In this document: one piece after another, positions 27,064 to 37,571 of the stretch | How positions within the stretch are numbered: the stretch's first letter is position 1 | How the letters are laid out: each line of letters begins with the position of its first letter | Assembly (NCBI GenBank): GCA_000306725.1 | Contig: CP003083.1 | Span: forward strand, 124,001 to 188,000 | Reading direction: 5' to 3' | DNA: 64,000 nt | From: Methanolobus psychrophilus R15 | GTDB lineage: Archaea; Halobacteriota; Methanosarcinia; Methanosarcinales; Methanosarcinaceae | Program-made: the position numbers and the translations under genes | Notes under the pieces: generated by a model | What the model was told of the DNA's origin: nothing | The model's database searches: none | Seen by the model: only the letters and a program-made list of their open reading frames with translations

Positions 27064-28923
27064 ATGGATAAGGCACGCATCATTAAGTTCTCGGATACTG
27101 TGCGGGATAAGCTCCACCAGGAAGTAAGGGAGCGGGCGGCATTCTATGGCATAGAGCCTAAAGAGATCCTTCCTGTGGATTCCGAGCACACGGATTCGAT
27201 GGTAATCGGGGGCAAGGTCTTCAATAAGAAGATCAAGGCCCAGAGGGAGCAGCTTGTGAAAGAGGTCAGACGCAAGGGCTATGAGCAGGTGATGGATGAG
27301 GTCACTTATACCTGGTTCAATCGGTTTGTTGCGCTGAAGTTCATGGAGGTCAACGATTATATTCCGGTGAAGGTGTTCACTTCGGATGATTCTGAGAGGA
27401 CCGAGCCGGGAATTATTACACATGCTCTTGAACTGGATCTCCTGGAGCTTGATTTGGAACTTGTGCTTGATCTGAAGGCTGAGAACGAGGATGAGGAGCT
27501 GTACAAGTACCTGATATTGCGGTTGTGTAACTACCTGAACCGCACAATGTCTTTCCTGTTCGAGGAGATCGCAGACTATACTGAGCTTCTGTTCCCTGAA
27601 AAATTGTTGCATATCGGTTCCATTGTAAAGGATATGAACGGGATCATTGCCGAGGACGACTGGAGAGAAGTGGAGGTCATCGGCTGGATATACCAGGACT
27701 ACATCGCTCCGAAAAAGGATAAGGTGTTCAAGGACCTGCAGAAGAATGTGAAGATAAGCAAGGAGAATATCCCTGCAGCGACCCAGTTGTTCACACCGCA
27801 CTGGATCGTCCGCTACCTGGTGGAGAATTCCCTGGGGCGATTGTGGATGCTCAACCGTCCCGGCTCGCGGCTGGCAGAGAAGATGGACTACTATATCCGA
27901 CCGGAGCAGGCTGAGAAGGATTACCTGAAGGTGAGTTCGCCGGAGGATATCAGGGTGTGCGACCCTGCCTGTGGCTCGGGACACATGCTGGTCTATGCCT
28001 TTGACCTGCTGTATGCCATCTACGAGGAGGAGGGCTACGACCATTCCGAGATCCCTGAGATGATACTGACACACAACCTCTTCGGGGTCGAGATAGACAA
28101 GCGCGCCGGAGAGCTGGCAGCCTTTGCGCTGGTTATGAAAGCGCGTAGAAAGAACCGCAATTTCTTCCGCAAGCCTGTCCAGCCCAATATTTGCGTGCTG
28201 GAGAACGTTTCATTTGAGGAAGGAGAGCTTAATGCCTATATCACAGCCGTTGGCCGGGAACTGTTCACCAATGAGGTCAGGGCCACGCTGCTTCAGTTCA
28301 ATGAGGCTGACAATTTCGGTTCCCTCATCCGTCCGAAAGCTGCGGATGTTTCGACTATCCTGAAAATGCCGAAACCAAAGGTTCTTTCTGAAAATCTCAC
28401 TCTTCTTTCCACTCACCAGAAGGTACTGCAGGCCCTGAAGCAGGCAGATCACCTCAGCCCTAAATATCATGTAGTGGTTGCCAACCCGCCGTATATGGGT
28501 GGCAAGGGGATGAATGACAGACTTAAGAGCTTTGCACAGGACAATTATCCTGAGAGCAAGTCGGATTTCTTTGCGATGTTCATTGACCGCAATCTTGACC
28601 TTGCAATGAAGAAAGGAATGGTGGCTATGATCACCATGCAGAGCTGGATGTTCCTTTCTTCCTATGAGAAACTCCGGGCAAGCATTCTGGACGACCGTAC
28701 CATAATATCCATGGCGCATCTTGGGCCGAGGGCCTTTGACAGTATCGGCGGTGAGGTTGTCTCTACCACGGCCTTTGTTATCGAGAATACACAGCATCCG
28801 GAGTATAAGGGAGCTTATATCCGGCTTGTAGATGGCAACTGCGAAGCCGAAAAAGATGCATGGCTGCGCGAAGCAGTGATGCAGGCCAGAAATGTTGCTA
28901 TTCATCGAATGGAGGCACAATGA
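27064..28923 (+). CDS. pglX: PglX, N-terminal methyltransferase half (split gene)
   Basis: A 619-aa product covering the N-terminal half of BREX adenine methyltransferase PglX. SAM motif I is VCDPACGSGHMLVYAFDLLY and catalytic motif IV is VVANPPYMGG (NPPY, N6-adenine type). The protein ends after the methyltransferase core, at a point where complete PglX proteins run on into the specificity region. That remainder is encoded at 30847-32553, after two inserted genes. The stop overlaps the next start (ATGA at 28920). A GTG at 27058 is an alternative start. Confidence 0.93.
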   Translation: MDKARIIKFSDTVRDKLHQEVRERAAFYGIEPKEILPVDSEHTDSMVIGGKVFNKKIKAQREQLVKEVRRKGYEQVMDEVTYTWFNRFVALKFMEVNDYIPVKVFTSDDSERTEPGIITHALELDLLELDLELVLDLKAENEDEELYKYLILRLCNYLNRTMSFLFEEIADYTELLFPEKLLHIGSIVKDMNGIIAEDDWREVEVIGWIYQDYIAPKKDKVFKDLQKNVKISKENIPAATQLFTPHWIVRYLVENSLGRLWMLNRPGSRLAEKMDYYIRPEQAEKDYLKVSSPEDIRVCDPACGSGHMLVYAFDLLYAIYEEEGYDHSEIPEMILTHNLFGVEIDKRAGELAAFALVMKARRKNRNFFRKPVQPNICVLENVSFEEGELNAYITAVGRELFTNEVRATLLQFNEADNFGSLIRPKAADVSTILKMPKPKVLSENLTLLSTHQKVLQALKQADHLSPKYHVVVANPPYMGGKGMNDRLKSFAQDNYPESKSDFFAMFIDRNLDLAMKKGMVAMITMQSWMFLSSYEKLRASILDDRTIISMAHLGPRAFDSIGGEVVSTTAFVIENTQHPEYKGAYIRLVDGNCEAEKDAWLREAVMQARNVAIHRMEAQ

Positions 28924-30392
28924 GTACGCCAGCCTCTCAACTCATTACCATTCCAGAGGGCAAGACGCTGGAGTTCAAGCGTGATATCTCCTCGCCAAAG
29001 AACATCATCAAGACGCTTGTGGCATTTGCAAACACTGCCGGAGGGCGTTTGCTGATAGGGGTGGAGGATGGAACAAAGGAGATAATAGGTGTTTCAGATC
29101 CACTTGATGAAGAAGAGAGGCTTTGCAGTCTTATTGCTGATAATATTGCTCCCCGACTTGTTCCAGATGTTGAGCTGATGACGGTGGAGGGTAAGACCTT
29201 GCTGGGCGTTGAAGTATATCCCAGTGGTTCACGTCCGCATTGGGTCAAGAGTGAAGGCCATTTTGATGGTGTTTATGTAAGGCTTGGTTCCACTAACAGG
29301 AAGGCTGACAGGGAGCTTATTGCCGAGCTTCAGAGAAGTGCTTTAGGTATTTCTTTTGATGAGATGGCTATGCCTGATCTCTCTTTTGAAAATCTTGATA
29401 TTGACGCTGCTAAAAAGCGCTTTGCAGGAGTACGTGAGCTGAACGAAGAGGAATTGATCACTCTTAAGCTCTTGGCCCGGGAGCAGGGCAGACTGGTTCC
29501 GACCACTGGCGCGATGCTGCTTTTCGGAAAACAGAGGGATTTTCATTTCCCTGATGCATGGATTCAGTGCGGACGCTTCAAAGGAAAGGATAAGGCATAC
29601 ATTTTCGACCATAACGAGATTAATGAAGACCTTCCAGGTTCTGTTGAATCAGTGATGCTGTTTTTGAAGAAACATGCTTTCAAAGGTGCCGATTTCTCAG
29701 AGATTCGGCGTAAGGACATGTGGAGCATTCCCCTTACTATCCTACGTGAGGCTCTTGTGAATGCCATCGTCCATGCGGACTATTCCCAGAGAGGTGCACC
29801 TATCAGGGTGTCCTTCTTTGATGACAGGATAGAGATAGAGAACCCCGGTATCCTACTTCCAGGCATGACCATCGAGGATGTCAAGCAGGGTGTCTCAAGG
29901 ATCAGGAATCGCGTTATTGCCAGGGTCTTCAGGGAACTTGACCTGATCGAGCAATGGGGTAGTGGTTTCCGCCGTATCCTGAAGGATGCTGAAGAACTCG
30001 GACTTCTCCAGCCGGAACTAATTGAAATCGGCATGAGAGTAAGGTTCATTGTCTACCTGGCGGAATCCATAGAGGTTGAAACTGCCACTCCTGTCACGGC
30101 TGAAGTTGAGCCGCGGCTAAAGTCACGGCTAAAGTCACGGCTAAAGTCTGAACTTGCGGCTAAAGTAATTGTGCTTCTGGCCAATGGTGAAGAAAGTAAA
30201 GCCGAACTTGCTTCCGGACTGAGCCACAAGACCGTATCCGGTGAACTCCACAAACAGATCAGGAACCTCCTGGAACTCGATTACATCGAAATGACCATCC
30301 CCGACAAACCCCGCAGCAGCAAGCAGAAATACAACCTGACACCCAAAGGCCGTGCACTCTTAACTCAAGAAAACAAGGAGGAGAATGAATGA
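28920..30392 (+). CDS. AlbA_2/Schlafen-type ATP-binding protein inside pglX
   Basis: A 490-aa protein. The N-terminal AlbA_2 (Schlafen-like) domain shows EGKTLEFKRDIS, VAFANTAGGRLLIGVEDG. The centre has a GHKL-type ATP-binding fold (REALVNAIVHADYSQRG, IEIENPG, QWGSGFRRI). A linker of triplicated LKSR units precedes a winged-helix tail. The family is frequent between subunits of type I restriction and BREX loci; its role is probably regulatory or sensory (inference). ATGA overlaps on both sides couple it to the pglX half before it and the linker ORF after it. Confidence 0.88.
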   Translation: MSTPASQLITIPEGKTLEFKRDISSPKNIIKTLVAFANTAGGRLLIGVEDGTKEIIGVSDPLDEEERLCSLIADNIAPRLVPDVELMTVEGKTLLGVEVYPSGSRPHWVKSEGHFDGVYVRLGSTNRKADRELIAELQRSALGISFDEMAMPDLSFENLDIDAAKKRFAGVRELNEEELITLKLLAREQGRLVPTTGAMLLFGKQRDFHFPDAWIQCGRFKGKDKAYIFDHNEINEDLPGSVESVMLFLKKHAFKGADFSEIRRKDMWSIPLTILREALVNAIVHADYSQRGAPIRVSFFDDRIEIENPGILLPGMTIEDVKQGVSRIRNRVIARVFRELDLIEQWGSGFRRILKDAEELGLLQPELIEIGMRVRFIVYLAESIEVETATPVTAEVEPRLKSRLKSRLKSELAAKVIVLLANGEESKAELASGLSHKTVSGELHKQIRNLLELDYIEMTIPDKPRSSKQKYNLTPKGRALLTQENKEENE

Positions 30393-30844
30393 CATCCCGG
30401 CACCATGTTAGTGAACTTGATGCCATAAATGGCACTAAGTCACGGCCCAAGCTGCGGCCCAAGTCGGGACCACGTTGGGACCATGTAGGGAATAAATCAG
30501 GACCAAGTAAGGACCAAGTAATATCCAAATCACCGACCCAGTTATCGACCCAGTCGCCGACCCAGTTGCATAAGATTTCTTCTCCACTGAATGTTATCAA
30601 ATCTGTCACCAAACAAGTAAGCGAACAAGTAGGCGAACAAGTAGGCGAACAAGTAACCGCTACAAACCACAGAGTACACAGAGATATTGCAGATGAAAAC
30701 TCAAATCTGCAAATTCACCACAAGCCATGTGACGAATTGACTACTCAACAGACGATTGATACAATTCGTTACCCAATGAGTAGCGAATTAAAAACTGTTT
30801 TTAATCCTCAGCCGGGTCACATTATAGGCTATAATAGAGGTTAA
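30389..30844 (+). CDS. Low-complexity ORF of linker-type repeats
   Basis: A 151-aa frame with no globular domain. It strings together several repeat types known from hinges of AlbA_2 ATPases: [40 protein letters not shown] and [15 protein letters not shown]. It starts by ATGA overlap with the ATPase gene and ends two bases before the second pglX half. It may be a translated tail of the ATPase after frameshift, or a store of linker modules. Expression is likely from the coupling, but function is unknown. Confidence 0.5.
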   Translation: MTSRHHVSELDAINGTKSRPKLRPKSGPRWDHVGNKSGPSKDQVISKSPTQLSTQSPTQLHKISSPLNVIKSVTKQVSEQVGEQVGEQVTATNHRVHRDIADENSNLQIHHKPCDELTTQQTIDTIRYPMSSELKTVFNPQPGHIIGYNRG

Positions 30845-30846
30845 TT

Positions 30847-32553
30847 ATGACAACTGATACTAATTCATCAACCACTCCTGTCCCCAGCTTCTACCGCGCC
30901 TCTGCGGCCGATTTCAAGAAAATTCCAGGAAGTCCGATTGCATATTGGGTGAGTGAAAACATAAGGGACGCATTTTCAACCGCTACACCACTTTCTAACT
31001 TAAATGTCCCTCGACAAGGTTTTGCAACAGGTGATAATGATACTTATTTAAGACAGTGGTCAGAAGTTCAAATCTCTAATATTGGATTTAATTGTAAAGA
31101 CAACGAAGATTCTGTCACAAGTGGTTGTCGATGGTTTCCTTGCAATAAAGGTGGAACTTTTAGGAAATGGTTCGGTAATAACAACATTGTCGCTGATTGG
31201 GAGAACAATGGAGAACGAATGAAAAAGTTCAAAGGATCTGTAATTCGTAATCCAAATTACTATTTTAAAGAAGGAATGACTTGGTCTACAATCAGTAGTT
31301 CTAAACTTTCGATGAGATATTCATCAAAGGGTTTTTTATTTGAAACTAAAGGTTCTGTCTGTTTTCCTCTTGATGATGATTCTTTTAAATATTGTTTAGG
31401 CTTTATGAATTGTAAAGTTGTTGAAGAACTTCTGTTAGCAATTTCACCAACGTTAGATTTTCATGAAGGTCCTATTGGAAAAACTCCATTAATAATTTCT
31501 CAAGAAGATCAGATTTCAAATACAGTATCAATTTTAATAAAAAATGCTAAATCTGACTGGGATTCCTACGAAAACTCTTGGGATTTCACCACTCTCCCAT
31601 TCCTCCAACCCGAATACCACCATCCAACCCTCCGCAAAACCTACATCAAACTTCGCGCCCAGTGGAAAGAAATGACACTTGAGATGCAACGGCTAGAGGA
31701 AGAGAACAACCGTGTTTTCATCGAAGCCTACGGCTTGCAGGATGAACTTACACCTGATGTGCCACTTTCAGAGATTACACTGACATGCAATCCACATTAT
31801 CGCTATAATGGAAACAGAAGCGAAGAAGAACTGGAAGCATTGCTGCTCACAGATACAATAAAAGAATTCATCTCCTATGCTGTGGGCTGCATGTTCGGGC
31901 GGTATTCGCTGGACAAGCCGGGGCTGATGCTTGCGAACCAAGGTGAGAAGATAGGAGATTATCTGGAGCAGGTGCCGGAGCCGAGCTTCATGCCGGATGT
32001 GGATAACATCATACCCATGCTTGAGGATGAGTACTTTGAGGATGACATCGTAGGCAGGTTCAAGGAGTTCCTCAAGCTGACCTTTGGAGAGGATAAGCTT
32101 TCCGACAATCTGGATTTCATTGCGGAGGCTCTGGGCGGTAACGGGAAGAAGTCTTCGGAGGTTGTGATAAGGGACTATTTCCTGAAGTCGTTTTACAAGG
32201 ACCATCTGAGGATGTACAAGAAGAGACCCATCTACTGGCTGTTCAGCTCAGGTAAGGGCAGAGCTTTCAATGCACTCGTTTACATGCACAGGTACAATAA
32301 GGAAACGCTGGCGATGATGAGGACAGATTATTTGCTGGAGCTTGAGGGGAAGCTGGATGCTAAGAGGGAGATGATCAAGTCGGATATTGGGAAGGATGCT
32401 CAGGAGAAGGCGCGGCTGGGGAAGATGATTGAAGAGCTCATGGCTTATGATGAAGTACTGAAGAATAAGGCCGATGCGTACATTGAGATTAATCTGGATG
32501 ATGGGGTTGTGGTGAATTACGGGAAGTTTGAAGGGTTGGTGGAGAAGATATGA
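30847..32553 (+). CDS. pglX: PglX, C-terminal specificity half
   Basis: A 568-aa product beginning with residues found in the middle of intact PglX ([20 protein letters not shown]), then a target-recognition region, then the conserved C-terminus ([51 protein letters not shown]). Together with 27064-28923 it makes about 1190 residues, the length of whole PglX. Both halves are in the same phase. Bases 30930-31590, the recognition region, are clearly more AT-rich than the rest, as if exchanged. It probably assembles with the N-terminal half like HsdM with HsdS (inference). Confidence 0.9.
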   Translation: MTTDTNSSTTPVPSFYRASAADFKKIPGSPIAYWVSENIRDAFSTATPLSNLNVPRQGFATGDNDTYLRQWSEVQISNIGFNCKDNEDSVTSGCRWFPCNKGGTFRKWFGNNNIVADWENNGERMKKFKGSVIRNPNYYFKEGMTWSTISSSKLSMRYSSKGFLFETKGSVCFPLDDDSFKYCLGFMNCKVVEELLLAISPTLDFHEGPIGKTPLIISQEDQISNTVSILIKNAKSDWDSYENSWDFTTLPFLQPEYHHPTLRKTYIKLRAQWKEMTLEMQRLEEENNRVFIEAYGLQDELTPDVPLSEITLTCNPHYRYNGNRSEEELEALLLTDTIKEFISYAVGCMFGRYSLDKPGLMLANQGEKIGDYLEQVPEPSFMPDVDNIIPMLEDEYFEDDIVGRFKEFLKLTFGEDKLSDNLDFIAEALGGNGKKSSEVVIRDYFLKSFYKDHLRMYKKRPIYWLFSSGKGRAFNALVYMHRYNKETLAMMRTDYLLELEGKLDAKREMIKSDIGKDAQEKARLGKMIEELMAYDEVLKNKADAYIEINLDDGVVVNYGKFEGLVEKI

Positions 32554-32707
32554 CCATCAAAATTGCAAACTTTCAAATGAAACTATATAATATTATAATA
32601 TACAGTGATAGATGATAGTAATCGTCTTTAGTAGAACTCAAATCTTTAAATGATTATGAATTGAATTTGATCTCAAACAATAGTTAATTTTTATCAAGGT
32701 GTATATT

Positions 32708-33145
32708 ATGGATTCAATTATAGGTGTTGTCTATCCTCTTCATAAAGATGTAATTGACTATATGTTCTCAAACAAAAAGGATGTTTTTGTAAAGTATACT
32801 TCACGCCAACCTCAAAAAAAATCAAGTATCAAGATTAAAGAAGGGATGAAATTATACTTTTATGAGTCAGGTGGGAGTAAATCTATAATCGGTGAAACCA
32901 CTATCCTAAAATACGATTATTTAGACATGCAGTCTGTATTAGATAAATATCTTGAGAGGTTAATTGTTTCAGAAGAAGATTTCAGGACATATGCTAAAGG
33001 CAGAGAACAGAAGAAAGCTTTGGTTTTAGAGTTTGGTTCTTTAAAGAAGTATAAAGAGCCAGTGAAATTGTTAAAACCTATCACAATGGCTGGACTTCAT
33101 TTAACTGAAGAGAGAAAAAAAGAACTTTTTGCTCAAGACTATTGA
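32708..33145 (+). CDS. DUF365 (PUA/ASCH-like) protein
   Basis: A 145-aa protein matching the archaeal DUF365 layout: an opening SIIGVVYPLHKDVIDYMF, then KDVFVKYTSR, KEGMKLYFYESGG and IIGETTILKYD. The fold is PUA/ASCH-like, which suggests binding of modified nucleic acid or a nucleotide. It lies inside the BREX operon between pglX and dgt and is AT-rich, unlike the brx genes. The ATG at 32708 is preferred to 32699 by alignment of the opening strand. Its role in defence is inference. Confidence 0.7.
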   Translation: MDSIIGVVYPLHKDVIDYMFSNKKDVFVKYTSRQPQKKSSIKIKEGMKLYFYESGGSKSIIGETTILKYDYLDMQSVLDKYLERLIVSEEDFRTYAKGREQKKALVLEFGSLKKYKEPVKLLKPITMAGLHLTEERKKELFAQDY

Positions 33146-33260
33146 TAAGAAAATACAACCCGACAAATCAAGATGATGTGCTATAATATGATTTGTGGGA
33201 GTGCTTTTTTAAATTAGTATTAAAGTGATGAAATTGCTAGTATTGGGTTGTGAGAAGGAT

Positions 33261-34898
33261 ATGAAACACAAATTAAAGCAAGAATTTCAACCATCTGATA
33301 GATTAAACCAGGAGGTTGAAAAAAAGTTACCTCTATCTTGTAAGATACTGGAAGATATTGAAAGAAGCGAGTTTGCAAAAGATAGGGATCGTATTCTGTT
33401 TTCACGACCATTTAGGCGTTTACAGCATAAAGCACAGGTATTCTCCAATGAAACAGGAGACCATTATAGAACAAGACTGACTCATACTTTAGAAGTTTCT
33501 CAGATAGCACGGAGTTTAGCAAGATATTTGGGTGCAAATGAGGACCTTGTTGAAGCAATAGCTCTTGGGCATGATATTGGTCATACTCCGTTTGGGCATC
33601 AGGGGGAAAGAGTATTAGATCAAGTTATGAGTGGTGAGGATAAACTTGGTCTGATCAAGTATCCTTTGAATTTTGGTGGGTTCAAACACAATTTCAATGG
33701 TTTGCGTGTGTTGGATGTCGTTCAATCTAAATTTGAGGATTATGAAGGATTAAATCTCTCATGGCAGGTCTTAGAGGGAATTCTGAAACATACAAAGATA
33801 AAAAAGCACAAAAATTGTGAAGAGTACGGAAATTGCTGGGATATAAGGCGATTTGTCAGTGACCAGTCTTTGATAGAAAGGTTATACGTGAAGTATGAGT
33901 TTTCAGTTACGCTTGAAGGTCAAATTGTAGCAATAGCTGATGAAATTGCTCAAAGACAACATGACATTGACGATGGTCTAAGAAATAAAGCGTTAGGGAT
34001 TCAATTAGGCAAATTATACGATGAAGTAATAGGTATTATCGAAAAAATCGTTTCTAACAAAGCACTATATACAAATATAGAAAAAGAACATTTAGATGAC
34101 TTAATAGAACTTTTAATCCGGCTTCATCAAAGTTTACTCGAAAATAAAGAAGCAACCCAACTACTTAAAACAGATAGCTTAGTACGAAATATTATTGAAT
34201 ACCTCATTCTTGATGTTTTTGCCAATTCTCGCGTGAAAATCCAAGGAAATCTAAAACTAACTCCAGATGGAGAAAGGAAAATATTACAAAGCCAAGTTGT
34301 CTGTTTCTCTCTAGTTGGTAGAGATTTAAACAAAGAACTTGAAAAACTTGTCAAATACCGGATTATAAATTCATATGAAGTCAATAAATTTGATGGCAAA
34401 TCTCGCTTTATTGTGAGACAGCTTTTTAAGGCATTCTATACAAATCCACGTCAGATGCCTTCTTATGTGTTAGGAAGGCTTGCAACAAATTTAAACCAGA
34501 ATTGGGATTTCTATTATCCTATAAAGCTCACACATAATGGAGAAACTATAGCATTAAACAATATTAATTTCAACAAAATGAATCGTACTGAAGTAGAAAT
34601 GTTGATTGAATCATTAAAGTTAGAAAACTTAGATACTATATCAAAAGTTCCTCTCAAAATGAGAATTTTAATGCAAGAATCAACGAATGAACGAGAAATA
34701 AGCGAAGCCTTTTATGAAGAGCTAAAGTCAATTAATTCTCTTAAAATAGATGAGCTTAATACTAGCAGCACAGATAGACTATTAAAGTGCCTCTTAGAAA
34801 ACCATTATGCATACCTTTCTACAATTTGCGATTATATTTCAGGAATGTCAGATAACTACGCAAACACTGAATACCGAAAATTGTATCTGGTTGACTGA
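33261..34898 (+). CDS. dgt: HD-domain dGTPase (deoxyguanosine triphosphate triphosphohydrolase)
   Basis: A 545-aa protein. RPFRRLQHKAQVF, THTLEVSQIARSLARYLG and GHDIGHTPFGHQGE give the metal-binding H...HD set, completed by the Asp in AIADEIAQRQHD. dGTPases remove dNTPs, and members of this family act in bacterial phage defence by starving replication. It lies inside the BREX operon, 27 bases before pglZ, and is markedly AT-rich, so it was probably added later. The start is uncertain: 33261 (MKHKLKQ) or 33225/33228 upstream. Confidence 0.88.
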   Translation: MKHKLKQEFQPSDRLNQEVEKKLPLSCKILEDIERSEFAKDRDRILFSRPFRRLQHKAQVFSNETGDHYRTRLTHTLEVSQIARSLARYLGANEDLVEAIALGHDIGHTPFGHQGERVLDQVMSGEDKLGLIKYPLNFGGFKHNFNGLRVLDVVQSKFEDYEGLNLSWQVLEGILKHTKIKKHKNCEEYGNCWDIRRFVSDQSLIERLYVKYEFSVTLEGQIVAIADEIAQRQHDIDDGLRNKALGIQLGKLYDEVIGIIEKIVSNKALYTNIEKEHLDDLIELLIRLHQSLLENKEATQLLKTDSLVRNIIEYLILDVFANSRVKIQGNLKLTPDGERKILQSQVVCFSLVGRDLNKELEKLVKYRIINSYEVNKFDGKSRFIVRQLFKAFYTNPRQMPSYVLGRLATNLNQNWDFYYPIKLTHNGETIALNNINFNKMNRTEVEMLIESLKLENLDTISKVPLKMRILMQESTNEREISEAFYEELKSINSLKIDELNTSSTDRLLKCLLENHYAYLSTICDYISGMSDNYANTEYRKLYLVD

Positions 34899-34924
34899 AA
34901 TGCATCTTTGAAAAAGGAATAATC

Positions 34925-37546
34925 ATGTTAAACCCAGAAAAAACCACTCAGAGCATACTTAAGAAATTCGAAATCCTCAGTGACTTCGAGAAGAGGAAGA
35001 TCGTCTTCTGGTATGATAAGGACGGGACCGCGGATGAGGAGGGGCTTGCACAGATAGGGGAAGCTCTGGTGGAGAGGGGAATTAAGTTGCATGTATTGAA
35101 GAATAACTTCTTTGCAACGAAGAAAATGCTGGAGAATGATGATACGAAGTCCAGCTATCTGATCTATTCCGATCAGGCAGAAAGGGACCCGGAATCGAAC
35201 TGGCTGCTGGACATTCAGCTGTATTCGGCGAGGTTTGAGAACAGCAGGATATCGGACATCAAGAGCGAGTTCGGGATAGAAGGGTATGACCTTGACAGGT
35301 TCCTGGAAAAGCACCAGCAGTTCTTTGCGAGCAAGAGGAGGGTCGTGCCGCTTAAGAAGATATACCAGAGCGACTGGAGGGACGAGGAGTTCACACTCGG
35401 GTTCTTGGGAGTGCTGTCCGGCTCGGCTACCACGGATCTCAAGGAGATCATCCGGAAGATACTCATCAGCTCGCTGGATGAGAACTCCAATACCCTATGG
35501 GAGGACATTGTCAGGTTCGAGCTGGCCGAAGAGTTATGGGGGCTTGTGAACAGGTACTTTGGCTACCGGTCGGAGGAGCCTACTTTAAAGAAGCTCTTCC
35601 TGAGCTTTGTGATCACGCACATCTCGAGGAACACGGACATCAACCTCAAGAAGTACAAGGCTTACAGCAATTCCCTCAGCAATGAATGTGAGATATTCAT
35701 CAAAGGCTGGATGGACAACTCCAGGGATTCGGGAGTCTTTGACGAGTATTGCAGGCAACTGCTTGAAGATAACAGCAGTCAGCTTGAAAAATATCTCAAT
35801 GCAGAGATCCCGAAGTACGATGTCCCGAAGTATCTCGAAGCGGAATCCCTCGCTTTGTTCGATGAGCATGTCATCCGCAGGATAGTCGATGAGCTCGACA
35901 ATGGCAAAGAGGACTTTGAAGGCTATCTTGAATGGATAGCCAGCAGGAAGACAAAACACTGGTATCCCGGCTTTGAGAATATCTACAGTGCCCTGGAATA
36001 TGCCGTAAAGTTACACCAGTTCGCAAAAGAGTTCAGCGCAGAGGACCTCAGCAGCCAGAACCTGAACCACTTCTTCAGGAATTATGCGGAACGCTACTAC
36101 CTGATGGACTATTACTACCGCAAGTTCTACTATCATTACGACAAAGATAACCAGAAAGAGGACCTCAAAACCACAAGAGAGGCCATAGAAAAGCTCTACA
36201 ATAACAGGCTCCTCGACAAACTGCTCACAAGATGGAGCGAGCTCATATCCAAAGAGATGGACGGGCACTGGAATATCGAGCTCATCGACCGCCAGGACGA
36301 GTTCTACAAGCTCTATATAAGGAACATCATCAACCGTAATGACAAGGACAAGATAGCAGTCGTCATTTCCGATGCCATGCGCTACGAAGTAGCCGCAGAG
36401 CTACAGGAGATCCTAAATAAGGACACCAGGGGCACGGTCGAGCTAAAGTGCATGACCGGCTCTCTACCATCATATACCAAGCTGGGCATGGCCAGCCTGC
36501 TCCCGCATGAGAGGCTGGAGTACAGGAACCAGAGTGTATTTGCAGATGGCATCAGTACCGAAGGAATCGAGAACCGGGGCAAGATACTGGAGAGGATGAC
36601 ACCCGATTCCATTGCTCTGGGCTATGAAGACCTCATGAACCTGAAAAGAGATGAAGCTCGTGAAAGGTTCAAGGGCATAAGGCTTTTCTATATCTATCAT
36701 GACATGATCGATGCCACGGGCGATCACTCAGCATCAGAACACGGAGTCTTTAATGCAGCTGAAGAGACAATTTCCGATGTCAAGAAAATCATCGAGAAAC
36801 TCACCAACGCCCAGATAATCAATAACCTAATTGTCACGGCAGACCATGGTTTCATTTATCAGAGAGATAATCTCGAGAGCGTTGATAAAGTTGAAACTAA
36901 TGGCTTTGACAAGGAAAAAGTAATAGCTTCAAGCAAGCGCTTCATCCTCAGTGAAGAGAACATCGATCTGATGAACGTCCATAAGTTCAACATGGATTAT
37001 GTTGTCAAATCTGATAGCAAAAAGGAAATGTTCGCATATGTCCCTCAGGCAGACCTCAGGTTCAGGATGCAGGGTGCCAATAAGAATTTCGTGCATGGCG
37101 GAGCTGCTCCTCAGGAAATAGTAGTCCCTGTGCTTAAATACTCATACAACACCACAGCAGACCTTGACAGAAAAGGCATTAAGCACGGTAAAGTAGGGGT
37201 AATAATCACCAACCCCAGCCGCAAGATAACAAGCAGCCCGTTCTATATAAACATCCTGCAGACAGAGAAAGTGACTGATAAGCTGCTCCCGAGAAGGTTC
37301 AGGGTCGCCTTATGGGACAGGGATGGTGATGAGTACAAAGTGAGCGATGAAAAGCTTGTCATTGCCGAAGGCTCATCAGATGAAGCCTCTGATAGGCAAT
37401 ACAAAGTTACTCTCACACTGACCGGTAATATCGAGAACAAGATATACTATGCAAGACTTATAGATGAAGACCCGACAGAAATCAACAGGGACATAATCGA
37501 TCCCATGCCCTTTGAAGTTGACCTATTGATAGTCGATGATTTCTAA
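34925..37546 (+). CDS. pglZ: BREX protein PglZ
   Basis: An 873-aa protein of the alkaline-phosphatase-like PglZ family, type 1 size. The phosphatase-like core is visible at VVISDAMRYEVAAELQEIL, TGSLPSYTKLGMASLLPH and IVTADHGFIYQR, with a conserved HGGAAPQEIVVPVL. The N-terminal part (WYDKDGTADEEGLAQIGEAL) is the PglZ-N region. It is essential to BREX; some members show metal-dependent phosphodiesterase activity. GC content returns to the level of brxC. brxL follows after 25 bases. Confidence 0.95.
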   Translation: MLNPEKTTQSILKKFEILSDFEKRKIVFWYDKDGTADEEGLAQIGEALVERGIKLHVLKNNFFATKKMLENDDTKSSYLIYSDQAERDPESNWLLDIQLYSARFENSRISDIKSEFGIEGYDLDRFLEKHQQFFASKRRVVPLKKIYQSDWRDEEFTLGFLGVLSGSATTDLKEIIRKILISSLDENSNTLWEDIVRFELAEELWGLVNRYFGYRSEEPTLKKLFLSFVITHISRNTDINLKKYKAYSNSLSNECEIFIKGWMDNSRDSGVFDEYCRQLLEDNSSQLEKYLNAEIPKYDVPKYLEAESLALFDEHVIRRIVDELDNGKEDFEGYLEWIASRKTKHWYPGFENIYSALEYAVKLHQFAKEFSAEDLSSQNLNHFFRNYAERYYLMDYYYRKFYYHYDKDNQKEDLKTTREAIEKLYNNRLLDKLLTRWSELISKEMDGHWNIELIDRQDEFYKLYIRNIINRNDKDKIAVVISDAMRYEVAAELQEILNKDTRGTVELKCMTGSLPSYTKLGMASLLPHERLEYRNQSVFADGISTEGIENRGKILERMTPDSIALGYEDLMNLKRDEARERFKGIRLFYIYHDMIDATGDHSASEHGVFNAAEETISDVKKIIEKLTNAQIINNLIVTADHGFIYQRDNLESVDKVETNGFDKEKVIASSKRFILSEENIDLMNVHKFNMDYVVKSDSKKEMFAYVPQADLRFRMQGANKNFVHGGAAPQEIVVPVLKYSYNTTADLDRKGIKHGKVGVIITNPSRKITSSPFYINILQTEKVTDKLLPRRFRVALWDRDGDEYKVSDEKLVIAEGSSDEASDRQYKVTLTLTGNIENKIYYARLIDEDPTEINRDIIDPMPFEVDLLIVDDF

Positions 37547-37571
37547 ACAACATCACATGTGAGCGGATATC

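Noticed and set aside
26839-28074. Long minus-strand open frame of 411 codons opposite brxC and pglX
   Set aside because: It is Leu/His/Val-rich with no domain and lies fully antisense to the well-conserved BREX genes; it is a codon-bias shadow.
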